Origin: JAEUIZ01 sp046155605
GTDB lineage: Bacteria > Planctomycetota > Phycisphaerae > Phycisphaerales > UBA1924
Reading direction: 5' to 3'
DNA: 64,000 bases
NCBI GenBank assembly: GCA_046155605.1
Contig: JBJXFQ010000054.1
Coordinates: 1-64,000 of the forward strand
The position numbers and the translations under genes were made by a program. Shown here piece after piece: positions 51,029 to 59,005 of this stretch. Positions within the stretch are counted from its first letter, which is position 1; every line of letters begins with the position of its first letter. The notes below the pieces were generated by a model. It made no database searches and was not told the origin of the DNA. It saw nothing but the letters and a program-made list of their open reading frames with translations.

Positions 51029-51502
51029 CTAAAACGGGATGTCGTCGTCGGCGATGGATTGGGGAGGCTGGGAAGTGCCGGACTGAGAACCTCCGCCACT
51101 GGGGCGAGAGCGAGGAGGGCTCCCTCCGCCGCCACCTCCGTTGCCGTCGTCGCCGCCGCTGCCTTGGCCGCCGCCGGAGCGGCTATCGATGAACTGGAAG
51201 TTCTCGACGACGACTTTGAGTTTGGAGAACTTCTGGCCTTCCTTCTCCCACTGGTCGAGTTTGAGGCGTCCTTCGATGAAGACGGGCTTGCCCTTCGTCA
51301 GGTATTTCGCCATCGTCTCGGCGGTCTTGCCCCAGGCCTCGCAATCGACGAAGGTAGTTTCTTCGCGCTGCTCGCCCTCGGGGGAACGCCAGCGACGGTT
51401 GACGGCTAGGCCAATTTTGGCAACCGCCTGATTTGTCGTGTGTCGCAACTCGATGTCGCGCGTGAGGTTGCCCATGAGCATGACTTTGTTGAGATTGGGC
51501 AT
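51029..51502 (-). CDS. ssb: Single-stranded DNA-binding protein
   Basis: A 157-residue SSB that coats single-stranded DNA in replication and repair. The OB fold begins NKVMLMGNLTRDIELR and contains FVDCEAWGKTAETMAKYLTKG. The linker is a Gly/Ser-rich, probably disordered stretch from about 108. The C-terminal tip DDDIPF is the acidic protein-docking tail. CAGGAG precedes the ATG. It follows rpsF by 107 bp on the same strand and may have its own -10 element. Confidence 0.96.
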   Translation of the reverse strand: MPNLNKVMLMGNLTRDIELRHTTNQAVAKIGLAVNRRWRSPEGEQREETTFVDCEAWGKTAETMAKYLTKGKPVFIEGRLKLDQWEKEGQKFSKLKVVVENFQFIDSRSGGGQGSGGDDGNGGGGGGSPPRSRPSGGGSQSGTSQPPQSIADDDIPF

Positions 51503-51527
51503 GAGGCGCTCCTGCTTGGTATCTGTA

Positions 51528-51533
51528 AGTATA
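51528..51533 (-). promoter_or_regulatory. Possible -10 element for ssb
   Basis: TATACT on the minus strand lies 26 bp before the ssb start codon. No convincing -35 is seen, so the promoter call is weak. Confidence 0.3.
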
Positions 51534-51609
51534 GACGAACTGAACCGATCGCGGGCAATGATGGGGTGACGAAGCCGAAGGATTCGTGGCAGGCGCGAGC
51601 GGGAAGAGA

Positions 51610-52077
51610 CTACTCGGGCTCGGCCTCGGCAACCGCGGCCGGCGCGGCGACGGGAGCGGCAGTGGTGACGGTGGCGGTAGCGGTATCGGCGGGGCGCTCG
51701 GCGGCCTGCTTGGCGCGGAGTTTGGCCTCGGTCTCCAGCGCCTCGCGCGCGTCATGGGCGACGAGTTCTTCCGGCGTGTAGTGGTCGGCGCGGAGAATAA
51801 GCACGCGGAGGATCTTCTCGGAGAGGTTGCAGTCGCGCTCAAAGTTGCGCATGGAGTTGGCCGGGGCGTTGACGTAGGCGAGGATGTAGAGCCCGCGTTT
51901 CTGCTTCTTGATCTCGTAGGCGAGGCGGCGCTCGTCCCACTTTTTCATGGCGAGGATTTCGGCATGGGCGCGGCCGAGCAGATCGCGGATGTGCTCGATG
52001 GTCCCGCTGAAGTCGGCAGCCTGGGCCTGCCCGACGAGGAACATGATCTCGTATGTGTACGTTCGATTCTCTCGCAT
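51610..52077 (-). CDS. rpsF: 30S ribosomal protein S6
   Basis: A 155-residue S6. MRENRTYTYEIMFLV starts the fold, and KKWDERRLAYEIKKQKRGLYILAYVNA is the family core. About 45 C-terminal residues are an Ala/Thr/Glu-rich extension. CGGAG precedes the ATG at 52077. rpsF next to ssb is a common bacterial order, but rpsR (S18), usually after ssb, is absent here. Confidence 0.94.
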   Translation of the reverse strand: MRENRTYTYEIMFLVGQAQAADFSGTIEHIRDLLGRAHAEILAMKKWDERRLAYEIKKQKRGLYILAYVNAPANSMRNFERDCNLSEKILRVLILRADHYTPEELVAHDAREALETEAKLRAKQAAERPADTATATVTTAAPVAAPAAVAEAEPE

Positions 52078-52109
52078 GATGGACTCCGAGGTGGGCGCGA
52101 GGCCCGGGT

Positions 52110-52784
52110 TTATTCTGGAGCGCGGGGCGGGGCCTCGCGCGGGGGGTTGATGTTCACAGGCTTGGGAGTTGCGGGGTTGGGGCTGTGCGGCTTGGGATCG
52201 GAGGGCCTGGGTGGATCGGGGGCGTTGAACGCGTTCATCGCCGCGTCGAGGCCCTTGGTGACGAAGCGTTCGGCGGCATCGGCGGCTCGATCGAGCGAGG
52301 GGGCGAAGGTGGCCCATTCGAGATCGGCGAAGCGGCCCAGGACGAAGTTGGCCTGGTCGTAGGCAGCGGGCTTGGGGCCGACGCCGACGCGCAGTCGCGG
52401 GTAGGCGTCGCTGCCCAGGGCGCGCTGGATGTCGGAGAGGCCGTTGTGTCCGGCTGTCCCGCCGCCGGGGCGGATGCGGATCGTGCCGCAGGGCAAGTAG
52501 ACCTCATCAACGATGACGAGGAGGTCGTCAGTGGGGTTGAGTTTGAAGAAGCGGACGGCCTCGCCGACGCATAGCCCGGAGCGATTCATGTAGGTGGTGG
52601 GCTTGAGGAAGAGGCAGGGCTCGCCGCTGATTCGGGCATCGATGGAGATCGCGTTGAAGCGGGCGCGCGGCATAGCGGAGCGGGCGTGGCGATCGATGAG
52701 ACGATCGACGACCATGAACCCGGCGTTGTGCCGGGTCTTGTCGTATTCCTTGCCTGGGTTGCCGAGCCCGACGACCACTTTCAT
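52110..52784 (-). CDS. pth: Peptidyl-tRNA hydrolase
   Basis: A 224-residue Pth that recycles peptidyl-tRNA released by stalled ribosomes. MKVVVGLGNPGKEYDKTRHNAGF includes the catalytic His (H19 here). KPTTYMNRSG and GGGTAGHNGL are substrate-site motifs. VDEVYLP retains the Asp paired with the catalytic His but has Tyr where Asp is usual two residues on. The last 40 residues are a Pro/Asn/Lys tail. It lies between rplY and rpsF, matching spoVC in Bacillus. Confidence 0.94.
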   Translation of the reverse strand: MKVVVGLGNPGKEYDKTRHNAGFMVVDRLIDRHARSAMPRARFNAISIDARISGEPCLFLKPTTYMNRSGLCVGEAVRFFKLNPTDDLLVIVDEVYLPCGTIRIRPGGGTAGHNGLSDIQRALGSDAYPRLRVGVGPKPAAYDQANFVLGRFADLEWATFAPSLDRAADAAERFVTKGLDAAMNAFNAPDPPRPSDPKPHSPNPATPKPVNINPPREAPPRAPE

Positions 52785-52861
52785 TGCTCCGATCCGATCT
52801 TGCTTCGCTGTCCTTCGCCTCCACGGACCCCGCCGAGCCGAGGTCCGTGCCGCGGTGCGAT

Positions 52862-53593
52862 TTACTTCTTCTTTTCTTCCTTGGCGGGAGCGGCCTTCTT
52901 GTCGCCGGCGGCTTTCTCGCCGGGCTTGGCGGCGGCGGCTTCGGCGTCGTCCTTCTTCTTGGCGGTGATGACCTCGGGCTCGGCAGCGCCGGCCTCGACC
53001 GCGCCCTCCTCGGCCTTGACCTCGACGATCTCCTGCTGGATGATGATCTGGGCCACGATCGCGTGCTTGTCCGTCTTGAGTTTCATCGACTCGGTCGGGA
53101 GTTTGACTTCGCCGGCGGTGACGGCGTGGTCGACGTCAAGGTCTCCGACCACGACCTCGATGTAATCGGGGATGTCGGTGACGAGGCACTCGATCTCGAT
53201 CTCGTTGGTGGGGTGCATGAGGATCGCGCCCGCGGTTTTGAGTCCCTTGGCCTCGCCCGTCAGATGGATCGGCACGCGCACGCTCACGCGGTCCGTCAGG
53301 GAGACGCGGGCGAAGTCGGCGTGGACGACGTTGGTCCCGAGGTGGTCGAACTGGACGCCCTTGAGGAGCACGGTCTGGGCTTCTTTGACGCCTTCGAGTT
53401 CGAGGCGGAAGACCTTTTCGCCCCTGTGGATGTGGATCAGGGTCTCCTTGGCGTTGAGGGCGACGGACTCGGGCTGGGAGGCGCGGCCATAGACGACGGC
53501 GGGGAGCCCGCCCTTCTCGCGGATTCGAGCGGAGTAGCGGGTGCCGACGCGGTCGCGTTTGGTGGCCTTCAGGACGGGGGATTTCTCGTGCAT
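52862..53593 (-). CDS. rplY: 50S ribosomal protein L25 / general stress protein Ctc
   Basis: A 243-residue L25 of the long TL5/Ctc type that binds 5S rRNA. The N-terminal L25 barrel (RVGTRYSARIREKGGLPAVVYGR) is followed by the Ctc C-terminal domain (VHADFARVS, IPIHLTGEAKGLK-like). A 55-residue Lys/Ala/Glu-rich tail ends it. It sits between prs and pth, as in Bacillus. Confidence 0.94.
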   Translation of the reverse strand: MHEKSPVLKATKRDRVGTRYSARIREKGGLPAVVYGRASQPESVALNAKETLIHIHRGEKVFRLELEGVKEAQTVLLKGVQFDHLGTNVVHADFARVSLTDRVSVRVPIHLTGEAKGLKTAGAILMHPTNEIEIECLVTDIPDYIEVVVGDLDVDHAVTAGEVKLPTESMKLKTDKHAIVAQIIIQQEIVEVKAEEGAVEAGAAEPEVITAKKKDDAEAAAAKPGEKAAGDKKAAPAKEEKKK

Positions 53594-53639
53594 GGCGTGA
53601 GTTCCTGTGAACGGCGGCTCGGGGCCGCGGGTTTGGGCG

Positions 53640-54626
53640 TTATCGCTTGGTGCCAGCGGTGCCCTTGAACAACTCGCTGACGGAAAGGTTGTGGTGGATG
53701 CGGTGAATGGCCTCGCCGATGAGCGGGCCGACGCAGAGTTCGACGAGTTTGTTTCGGATGGGCTCGACGCGGCCGTCGGTGGCGGGGATGGTGTTGGTGA
53801 CGACGACGCGGCTGATGGGCGCCTCGGCGAGGCGCTGGATCGCCATGCCGACGAGGACGGCGTGGGTAGCGGCGGCGAAGACCTGGCGCGCGCCGCGATC
53901 CATCACAAGCCGGGCGGCCTCGCAGACCGTGCCGGCGGTCGAAATCATGTCGTCGAACATGAGGACGGTCTTGTTCTTGACGTCACCGATGAGGTTGCCG
54001 GTGGTGACTGTGGAGCCCGAGAGGCGTCGCTTGTTGATGATGGCGAGGTCGCCGCCGAGGAGGTTGGCGAAACTCTCAGCGACCTTGACGTTGCCGACGT
54101 CGGGGCTGACGAGGCAGAGGTCGCCGAGTTCGGAGCGGATGGACTTGAAGTAGTTGTAGAAGACCGGCGTCGCGGAGAGATGATCGACGGGTAGATCGAA
54201 AAAGCCCTGGATCTGGGCGGCGTGGAGGTCGAGAGCGAGGAGCCGATCGGCGCGGGCGGCGGTGATGAGATTAGCGACGAGTTTCGCGGTGATGGGGACG
54301 CGGCCCTCGTCCTTGCGATCCTGGCGGGCGTAGCCGAAGTAGGGCGTGACAACGGTGACGCGCGAGGCCGAGGCACGACGGAGGCAATCAAGGAACACCA
54401 GCAACTCCATCAGGTTGTCGTTGACGGGGTGGCAGGTGGAGATGACGACGAAGCAATCGCGCCCGCGCACGTCCTCGTCGAGTTTGACCATGATCTCGCC
54501 GTCGGGGAAGGCGGTGGTGCGGGCCTGGGCGAGCGGGATGCCGATGTGGTCGCAGATTCGTGTGGTCAGCCCGATGCTGTGTCGCCCGGCGATGACCTTG
54601 AGGGTGTTCGCGTCGCCGCTGCTCAT
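53640..54626 (-). CDS. prs: Ribose-phosphate pyrophosphokinase
   Basis: A 328-residue PRPP synthetase, making phosphoribosyl pyrophosphate for nucleotides, histidine and tryptophan. The catalytic flexible loop FGYARQDRK, the metal-binding DLHAAQIQGFF and the PRPP loop LMFDDMISTAGT are intact. It overlaps glmU by ATGA, so the two are translated together. Confidence 0.96.
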   Translation of the reverse strand: MSSGDANTLKVIAGRHSIGLTTRICDHIGIPLAQARTTAFPDGEIMVKLDEDVRGRDCFVVISTCHPVNDNLMELLVFLDCLRRASASRVTVVTPYFGYARQDRKDEGRVPITAKLVANLITAARADRLLALDLHAAQIQGFFDLPVDHLSATPVFYNYFKSIRSELGDLCLVSPDVGNVKVAESFANLLGGDLAIINKRRLSGSTVTTGNLIGDVKNKTVLMFDDMISTAGTVCEAARLVMDRGARQVFAAATHAVLVGMAIQRLAEAPISRVVVTNTIPATDGRVEPIRNKLVELCVGPLIGEAIHRIHHNLSVSELFKGTAGTKR

Positions 54627-55432
54627 GAGGTCAGTCCTGCGTTGAGGGTCCGGGGTGCTGCGTCGGCGCTGTGAGCGGATCGGCGGCGATAGATGGCGTC
54701 AACGACGGCAAGGTCTTCGGGCGTGTTGATGGAGAGGATGTCCTCGGGCGGAACGCCGGGCTCAACCTCGACGCGGAGGCGGCGGGCGAGAAGCACGGCG
54801 AGGGCGTCGGTGAGGAAGACCTCGCCGCTGGTTGCGTCCGTCTTGACGGCGCGGAGCGAGTCGAAGAGGGCGGCCCGATCGAAGCAGTAGTAACTGGGGT
54901 TGACCTCGCGGATGGCGCGCTCGGCGGGCGAGGTGTTCTTGTGCTCGACGATGCGCTGGAAGACGCCATCGGTGCCTCGGACGATGCGCCCGTAGCCCGT
55001 CGGATCGTCGATGACGGCAGTGGCGAGCGTGGCAGCGGCGGAGGTCTGGCGATGCCGAGCAAGCAGTGCCGTGAGCGTGCGCGCGCGGATGAGCGGACCG
55101 TCGCCACAGAGGACGAAGCAGTCGCGCGGCGCATCCGGACCTTTCAACTGCGGCTCAGCGCATAGCACCGCATGGCCGGTGCCAAGTTGCTCATTCTGCA
55201 TCGCGAAGGTGACGGTGGGGTAGGCCGCAAGCGCCCGGCGCACGATGTCATGCTTGTAGCCCACGACAACGACGATGCCCGCACAGCCGGCCTGGATGCA
55301 GGCATCGACCACGGCGCAGACCATGGGCCTGCCGCCGACGTGGTGGGCGACCTTGGGCAGGTCGTCGCGCATGCGGGTGCCCTTGCCGGCGGCAAGGATG
55401 ATGGCGGCGGGTTGGGAAGCGGCCTCGCCCAT
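54623..55432 (-). CDS. glmU: GlmU-type N-acetylglucosamine-1-phosphate uridylyltransferase domain
   Basis: A 269-residue nucleotidyltransferase equal to the N-terminal half of GlmU: IILAAGKGTRM, LPKVAHHVGGRPM, NEQLGTGHAV, GDGPLI, EVNPSYYCF and SINTPEDLAVVD. It would make UDP-GlcNAc from GlcNAc-1-phosphate and UTP. The left-handed beta-helix acetyltransferase half is missing, so acetylation must be done by another protein. Position before prs is the same as gcaD in Bacillus. A role on another hexose-1-phosphate is possible. Confidence 0.83.
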   Translation of the reverse strand: MGEAASQPAAIILAAGKGTRMRDDLPKVAHHVGGRPMVCAVVDACIQAGCAGIVVVVGYKHDIVRRALAAYPTVTFAMQNEQLGTGHAVLCAEPQLKGPDAPRDCFVLCGDGPLIRARTLTALLARHRQTSAAATLATAVIDDPTGYGRIVRGTDGVFQRIVEHKNTSPAERAIREVNPSYYCFDRAALFDSLRAVKTDATSGEVFLTDALAVLLARRLRVEVEPGVPPEDILSINTPEDLAVVDAIYRRRSAHSADAAPRTLNAGLTS

Positions 55433-55482
55433 AATGACGCAGCCGAGCGTTGTCGATGGGGCGGCGGCGTCGGCGAGAAAAA

Positions 55483-55553
55483 CTGGCCGACCAGGATTCG
55501 AACCTGGACAAACAGAACCAAAATCTGCTGTGCTACCGTTACACCATCGGCCA
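55483..55553 (-). tRNA. tRNA-Gln (TTG anticodon)
   Basis: A 71-nt cloverleaf. The acceptor stem TGGCCGA/TCGGCCA, the D arm with GTGTAACGGTAGCAC, the anticodon arm CAGATTTTGGTTCTG (anticodon TTG) and the T arm with GGTTCGAATCC are all seen. The discriminator base is G, as usual for Gln. CCA is not encoded. It lies about 50 bp upstream of glmU on the same strand. Confidence 0.95.
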
Positions 55554-55817
55554 AAACAGGCTCAGACGCAGCCTCCTTCACCTCGACGCTTGATGCGTCC
55601 AAACACGGACCAAACGCGGTCCGCGTTGGCGTTGTCGCCAGGCGGGGCCGCGGCACGTTGCCGGTTGCGCACGCAGCCGGCGGGAGCGGGGCGTTCCATC
55701 AGCCGCGATAGAAAGACCCATGAACGCGCCTCGGCGGTTGGCCGCCTCCGTCGCGTTCGGCTCCGAAGATCAGGTGAAGTCTAGAGGGGAGAGGGGACGA
55801 GTTCAATCAGGCCGCGA

Positions 55818-56231
55818 TCAAGTGCCTTCGATCGCGCCGGTGACACGCGCCGCCTGCAGGGTGTCGGTGTATTGCTGGAACCGAACGACCTTGCCGCCCG
55901 CGATGCGCCAGACGTGGACGAACTGAGCGCGTTGCGCGCGCCCAGTGGCTTTGTATGTACCTGTGTAGCGGCCGATGACCACGACGGTCTCGCCCGCGTC
56001 GAGGCACTCGTCGGGCGTGGCCGCGAAGCCGTCCCACTCGGTGGCCAGGCGCATGAAGACGCCCCGCACGATGGCGTCTGGTCCGACGTAGGGGTTGCGG
56101 TCCGCGTAGAGGAAGTTCTCGGCTTCGTTCCAGATGATCTGGGGACTCATGTGCGCAAGGACGCCCGGAACATCGCCGACGGCGAAGGCGGCGTAGATGG
56201 CTCGGATGAGATCGACGTTGTGGGTGCTCAT
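55818..56231 (-). CDS. SnoaL-like / NTF2-fold protein
   Basis: A 137-residue single-domain protein: VDLIRAIYAAFAVGDVPGVLAHMSPQIIWNEAEN, then GPDAIVRGVFMRLATEWDGF and VVVIGRYTGTYKATGRAQRAQFVHVWRIAGGKVVRFQQYTDT. This is the SnoaL-like cone-shaped fold of nuclear-transport-factor-2 type. Members include isomerases, hydrolases and binding proteins, so function is open. The start at 56231 begins the fold; an earlier in-frame start is unlikely. It is divergent from the SWIM gene. Confidence 0.8.
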   Translation of the reverse strand: MSTHNVDLIRAIYAAFAVGDVPGVLAHMSPQIIWNEAENFLYADRNPYVGPDAIVRGVFMRLATEWDGFAATPDECLDAGETVVVIGRYTGTYKATGRAQRAQFVHVWRIAGGKVVRFQQYTDTLQAARVTGAIEGT

Positions 56232-56369
56232 GGTCGGCGCGATTCCGGAACGAAGGCGGGAAGAGAGAGTGCGAAGTGTACCGTGGCGAATGGGGTACAT
56301 GATCGCGCGTCAATCCGGCCTGTGCGTGTGGATTCTCTGGGTTCTCGGGCCAACCCTTCCTTTCTGCCC

Positions 56370-57323
56370 ATGATGAACCCAAGGCCCAACCCGATGTATC
56401 GCCCGAAGCCGGTGCTGCCGCGGAAGGTTCGCGGCGGCGTGAAACTGGCGAGCGAGTCGGGCGCGTTCCCGGAATCGTGGCCCGCGCAGCGGTGGATGCG
56501 GCTCGTCGAGCGAGCGGCACCGGGCGAGTCGCTGGCCGAGGGCTTGAAATATGCCGTGGCGGGACAGACGCGGAAACTCTCGATCGACCCCGGCAAGATC
56601 AAGGGATTCGTGCAGGGCCGCGTCATCGGAGCGTATGAGACCACGCTGACGGTGCCGGTCTTCGCGGCCGATCAGGCGGAGAGGGCGATCGGAGCGATGG
56701 CGGCCCAGGCCATCCACGCGGCCAAGTTGCTGGCGGGCGAGTTGCCGCCCACGGTCGAGGACGCAATCGCGCCGGTGGGGCTGAAACTGTTTCCGAGCGA
56801 GCCGGCGGAACTGGGCACGCGCTGCACCTGCCGCGAGCCCCAGCCCTGGTGCAAGCACGCGTGCTGCCTCGCGTATCTGGTGGCGGAGCGATTCGCGACG
56901 GACGCGTTCCTGGTCTTCACGCTGCGCGGGCTGCCGCGCGAGGAGTTGCTGGAGCGCCTTCGGCAGCAGCGGAGCCTGGCGGGCTCGGGCGGCGGCGGGG
57001 CGCTGGTCTATTCGCCGACGGTGTCGGGCGTCACGGATGCGGAGGCGCGGCCGCTCGAGGAGTGCGTGGCGGATTTCTGGCAGACGGGGCCGGAGTTGGA
57101 GACGCTGAGCACGCCGGTGACGAGGCCGGAGGTGAGCCACCCGCTGCTGAGGCGGCTGGGTTCGAGCCCGTATGCCGGACCGGGGAAGTTCCCGCTGGTG
57201 GGGTTGCTGGCGACGTGCTACGACCTGGTGTCAGAGGCGACGATCAGAGCGGAGGCGGGGGAGACGGTGAGTGCTGAGATGGCAGAGACGAAGGAATCGG
57301 AAGAGCCGGCGCCGGAAATGTGA
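56370..57323 (+). CDS. SWIM zinc-finger protein
   Basis: A 317-residue protein whose central zinc motif CTCREPQPWCKH (C152, C154, C161, H163) is the SWIM pattern CxCxnCxH, followed by the usual helix (ACCLAYLVAERFATDAFLVFTLRG). The N-terminal 150 residues contain GRVIGAYETTLTVPVF, a segment common in bacterial SWIM proteins. In other bacteria such genes usually lie beside an SNF2-type helicase, which is missing here. Probable role: DNA or protein binding. Confidence 0.83.
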   Translation: MMNPRPNPMYRPKPVLPRKVRGGVKLASESGAFPESWPAQRWMRLVERAAPGESLAEGLKYAVAGQTRKLSIDPGKIKGFVQGRVIGAYETTLTVPVFAADQAERAIGAMAAQAIHAAKLLAGELPPTVEDAIAPVGLKLFPSEPAELGTRCTCREPQPWCKHACCLAYLVAERFATDAFLVFTLRGLPREELLERLRQQRSLAGSGGGGALVYSPTVSGVTDAEARPLEECVADFWQTGPELETLSTPVTRPEVSHPLLRRLGSSPYAGPGKFPLVGLLATCYDLVSEATIRAEAGETVSAEMAETKESEEPAPEM

Positions 57324-57463
57324 ACTTGGTGTTTCGGACTTGATTGTCGCCAAACAAAGCTCAATAGCGGCGGAAGGCGTAAACCGAGCGGGGGCTTCCA
57401 CCCTTCGCCACAGCGCCGCGCGAAAATGGCCTCAGGCCATCGCGGGGTGCTTGCCTATTCCCG

Positions 57464-57832
57464 TCACCCTCCGCCCGCGACCCGCTCAGCGAGGCACTCG
57501 ATCGTGCCATCGGGCTTGAGGCTCACAAACGCGAACCGGCGCGTGTGCTCCAGGGCCGCGGGAACGTGCGTGGCCAACGGCGCAATGTCGCGGAACCGGT
57601 TGAGAAGGACATCCAACTCGAAGACCGAAAGCGGGAGCGTGCTCAGATGCTGCTGGAAACGGATGTTCTTGTCCACCGTGACCAGCACGGCAAACCCGGC
57701 GGCGGAGGCAGCGCCGATGAGCCGGCCATTCACAAGGTCTTTCCAACCGTGCTCGCGAGCGTGCGAAACGTCATGGCCGGGGAACAGCCGTTTGACCCGG
57801 ACATCCATGCAGTTGTCGAGCAGGATCTTCAA
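57464..57832 (-). CDS. DUF5615 PIN-like toxin
   Basis: A 122-residue PIN-like protein of the DUF5615 family, a likely ribonuclease toxin. MKILLDNCMDVRVKRLFPGHDVSHAREHGW carries the N-terminal Asp and the usual 'hd V... GW' pattern, and VLVTVDKNIRFQQHL carries the second acidic cluster. It starts with TTG at 57832, which overlaps the antitoxin stop as TTGA. A weak start behind the antitoxin would keep toxin low. Confidence 0.8.
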   Translation of the reverse strand: MKILLDNCMDVRVKRLFPGHDVSHAREHGWKDLVNGRLIGAASAAGFAVLVTVDKNIRFQQHLSTLPLSVFELDVLLNRFRDIAPLATHVPAALEHTRRFAFVSLKPDGTIECLAERVAGGG

Positions 57833-58119
57833 AGGCGCCGGAGTCCTTCGAGAAGGCCGCGCGAGGCAAGACCGATCACCGCGACCGCTTGATCGCGTGG
57901 AACATCCGGAAAGCCTTCAAGAAACTCGCTCAGGCCGTTGTCCAGATCAAGATGATCAAAGAGCGTCTGAACCGGAACGCGCGTCCCCTTGAAGCACGGC
58001 TCCCCGTGCATGCGACCGGGATTCACCGAAACGTAAGGCGCAAGTGGGCTGTCGTGAGGGATGAGTTCCCGCTCTTGTCGGGCGCTGGGCGGATTGGTCG
58101 GGGCGTTGACGATGGACAT
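57829..58119 (-). CDS. DUF433 antitoxin
   Basis: A 96-residue DUF433 (VapB45-like) protein: YVSVNPGRMHGEPCFKGTRVPVQTLFDHLDLDNGLSEFLEGFPDVPRDQAVAVI is the diagnostic winged-helix-like core. These proteins bind and neutralise DUF5615 partners and repress their own promoter. It is upstream of the toxin and coupled to it by a four-base overlap, which is the classic order. Confidence 0.85.
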   Translation of the reverse strand: MSIVNAPTNPPSARQERELIPHDSPLAPYVSVNPGRMHGEPCFKGTRVPVQTLFDHLDLDNGLSEFLEGFPDVPRDQAVAVIGLASRGLLEGLRRL

Positions 58120-58215
58120 GGCTGACTCTCATTCGAGCGAATCGTCAAATAATAGCAGTGCCTCTGTGCAGAACCCCATTCACGGACCTCCAGGGCGAGG
58201 TTCGTGCCACGAGCG

Positions 58216-58959
58216 TTACTTCACGATGTCGCTCTCGATCAGCCCGTCTTTGAGCCGGATGATGCGTCGGCACCGCTCCGCAACCGCGGGATCGTGCGTC
58301 ACCATGATGACGGTCATGCCCTTGGCGTGCAGCGAGTCGAACGTGTCGAGGATCGCCTTGCCGGTCGCCGAGTCGAGGTTGCCGGTGGGCTCGTCAGCGA
58401 GCAGGATCACGGGTCGCGTGACGAGCGCGCGAGCGATCGCGGCACGCTGCTGCTGCCCGCCGGAGAGTTCGCGGGGTCTGTGGCCCAGGCGCTCGCCCAG
58501 CCCGACAAGCCGCAGGCTCTCGATCGAACGCTGGCGACGCTCGGCCTTGGGAACGCGCTGATAAAACAGCGGCACCTCGACGTTGTCCTCGACCGTCAAC
58601 TGCGGGATGAGGTTGAACGCCTGGAAGATGAAGCCGATGGTGCGCCCGCGAAACTCGGAGAGCACGGCGTCGGACATGGTGTTCACGTCGCGGCCATCGA
58701 GAAGGAACTGCCCGCCCGTGGGACGATCAAGGCAGCCCAGGACGTTCATGAGCGTGGACTTGCCCGAGCCGGAGGCACCCATGATGGCAACGTAATCGCC
58801 GCGGCGGATGATCGAGTTGATGCCGCGGAGGGCCTCGACCATGACGGAGCCGTCCGGCTTGTAGTAGGTCTTGCGGAGATCGCGGAACTCGGCGACGGGC
58901 GGCGAGGCGTCGGTGACGGGCGCGGCGGCGAGTGCCGAGGTGGCCTGAGCGGTGGTCAT
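58216..58959 (-). CDS. LolD/MacB-type ABC transporter ATPase
   Basis: A 247-residue ATPase. Walker A is GASGSGKST, the Q loop is FIFQAFNLIPQLT, the signature is LSGGQQQRAAIARAL, Walker B is VILLADEPTGNLDS, and the switch His is in MVTHDP. The YKPDGSVMVEALRGI start and NLDS mark the MacB/LolD class, which drives lipoprotein release or efflux from the inner membrane. No permease gene is adjacent in the window. It lies 46 bp downstream of the AsmA-family gene on the same strand and may share its transcript. Confidence 0.9.
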   Translation of the reverse strand: MTTAQATSALAAAPVTDASPPVAEFRDLRKTYYKPDGSVMVEALRGINSIIRRGDYVAIMGASGSGKSTLMNVLGCLDRPTGGQFLLDGRDVNTMSDAVLSEFRGRTIGFIFQAFNLIPQLTVEDNVEVPLFYQRVPKAERRQRSIESLRLVGLGERLGHRPRELSGGQQQRAAIARALVTRPVILLADEPTGNLDSATGKAILDTFDSLHAKGMTVIMVTHDPAVAERCRRIIRLKDGLIESDIVK

Positions 58960-59005
58960 GTGCAGAACTGTAGTGGGTTGGGCGACACAGGTTGCGGTGC
59001 GATGG

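Noticed and set aside
55555..55817. Gene or second tRNA between tRNA-Gln and the SnoaL-like gene
   Set aside because: No cloverleaf and no frame with a plausible start; nothing supportable was seen.
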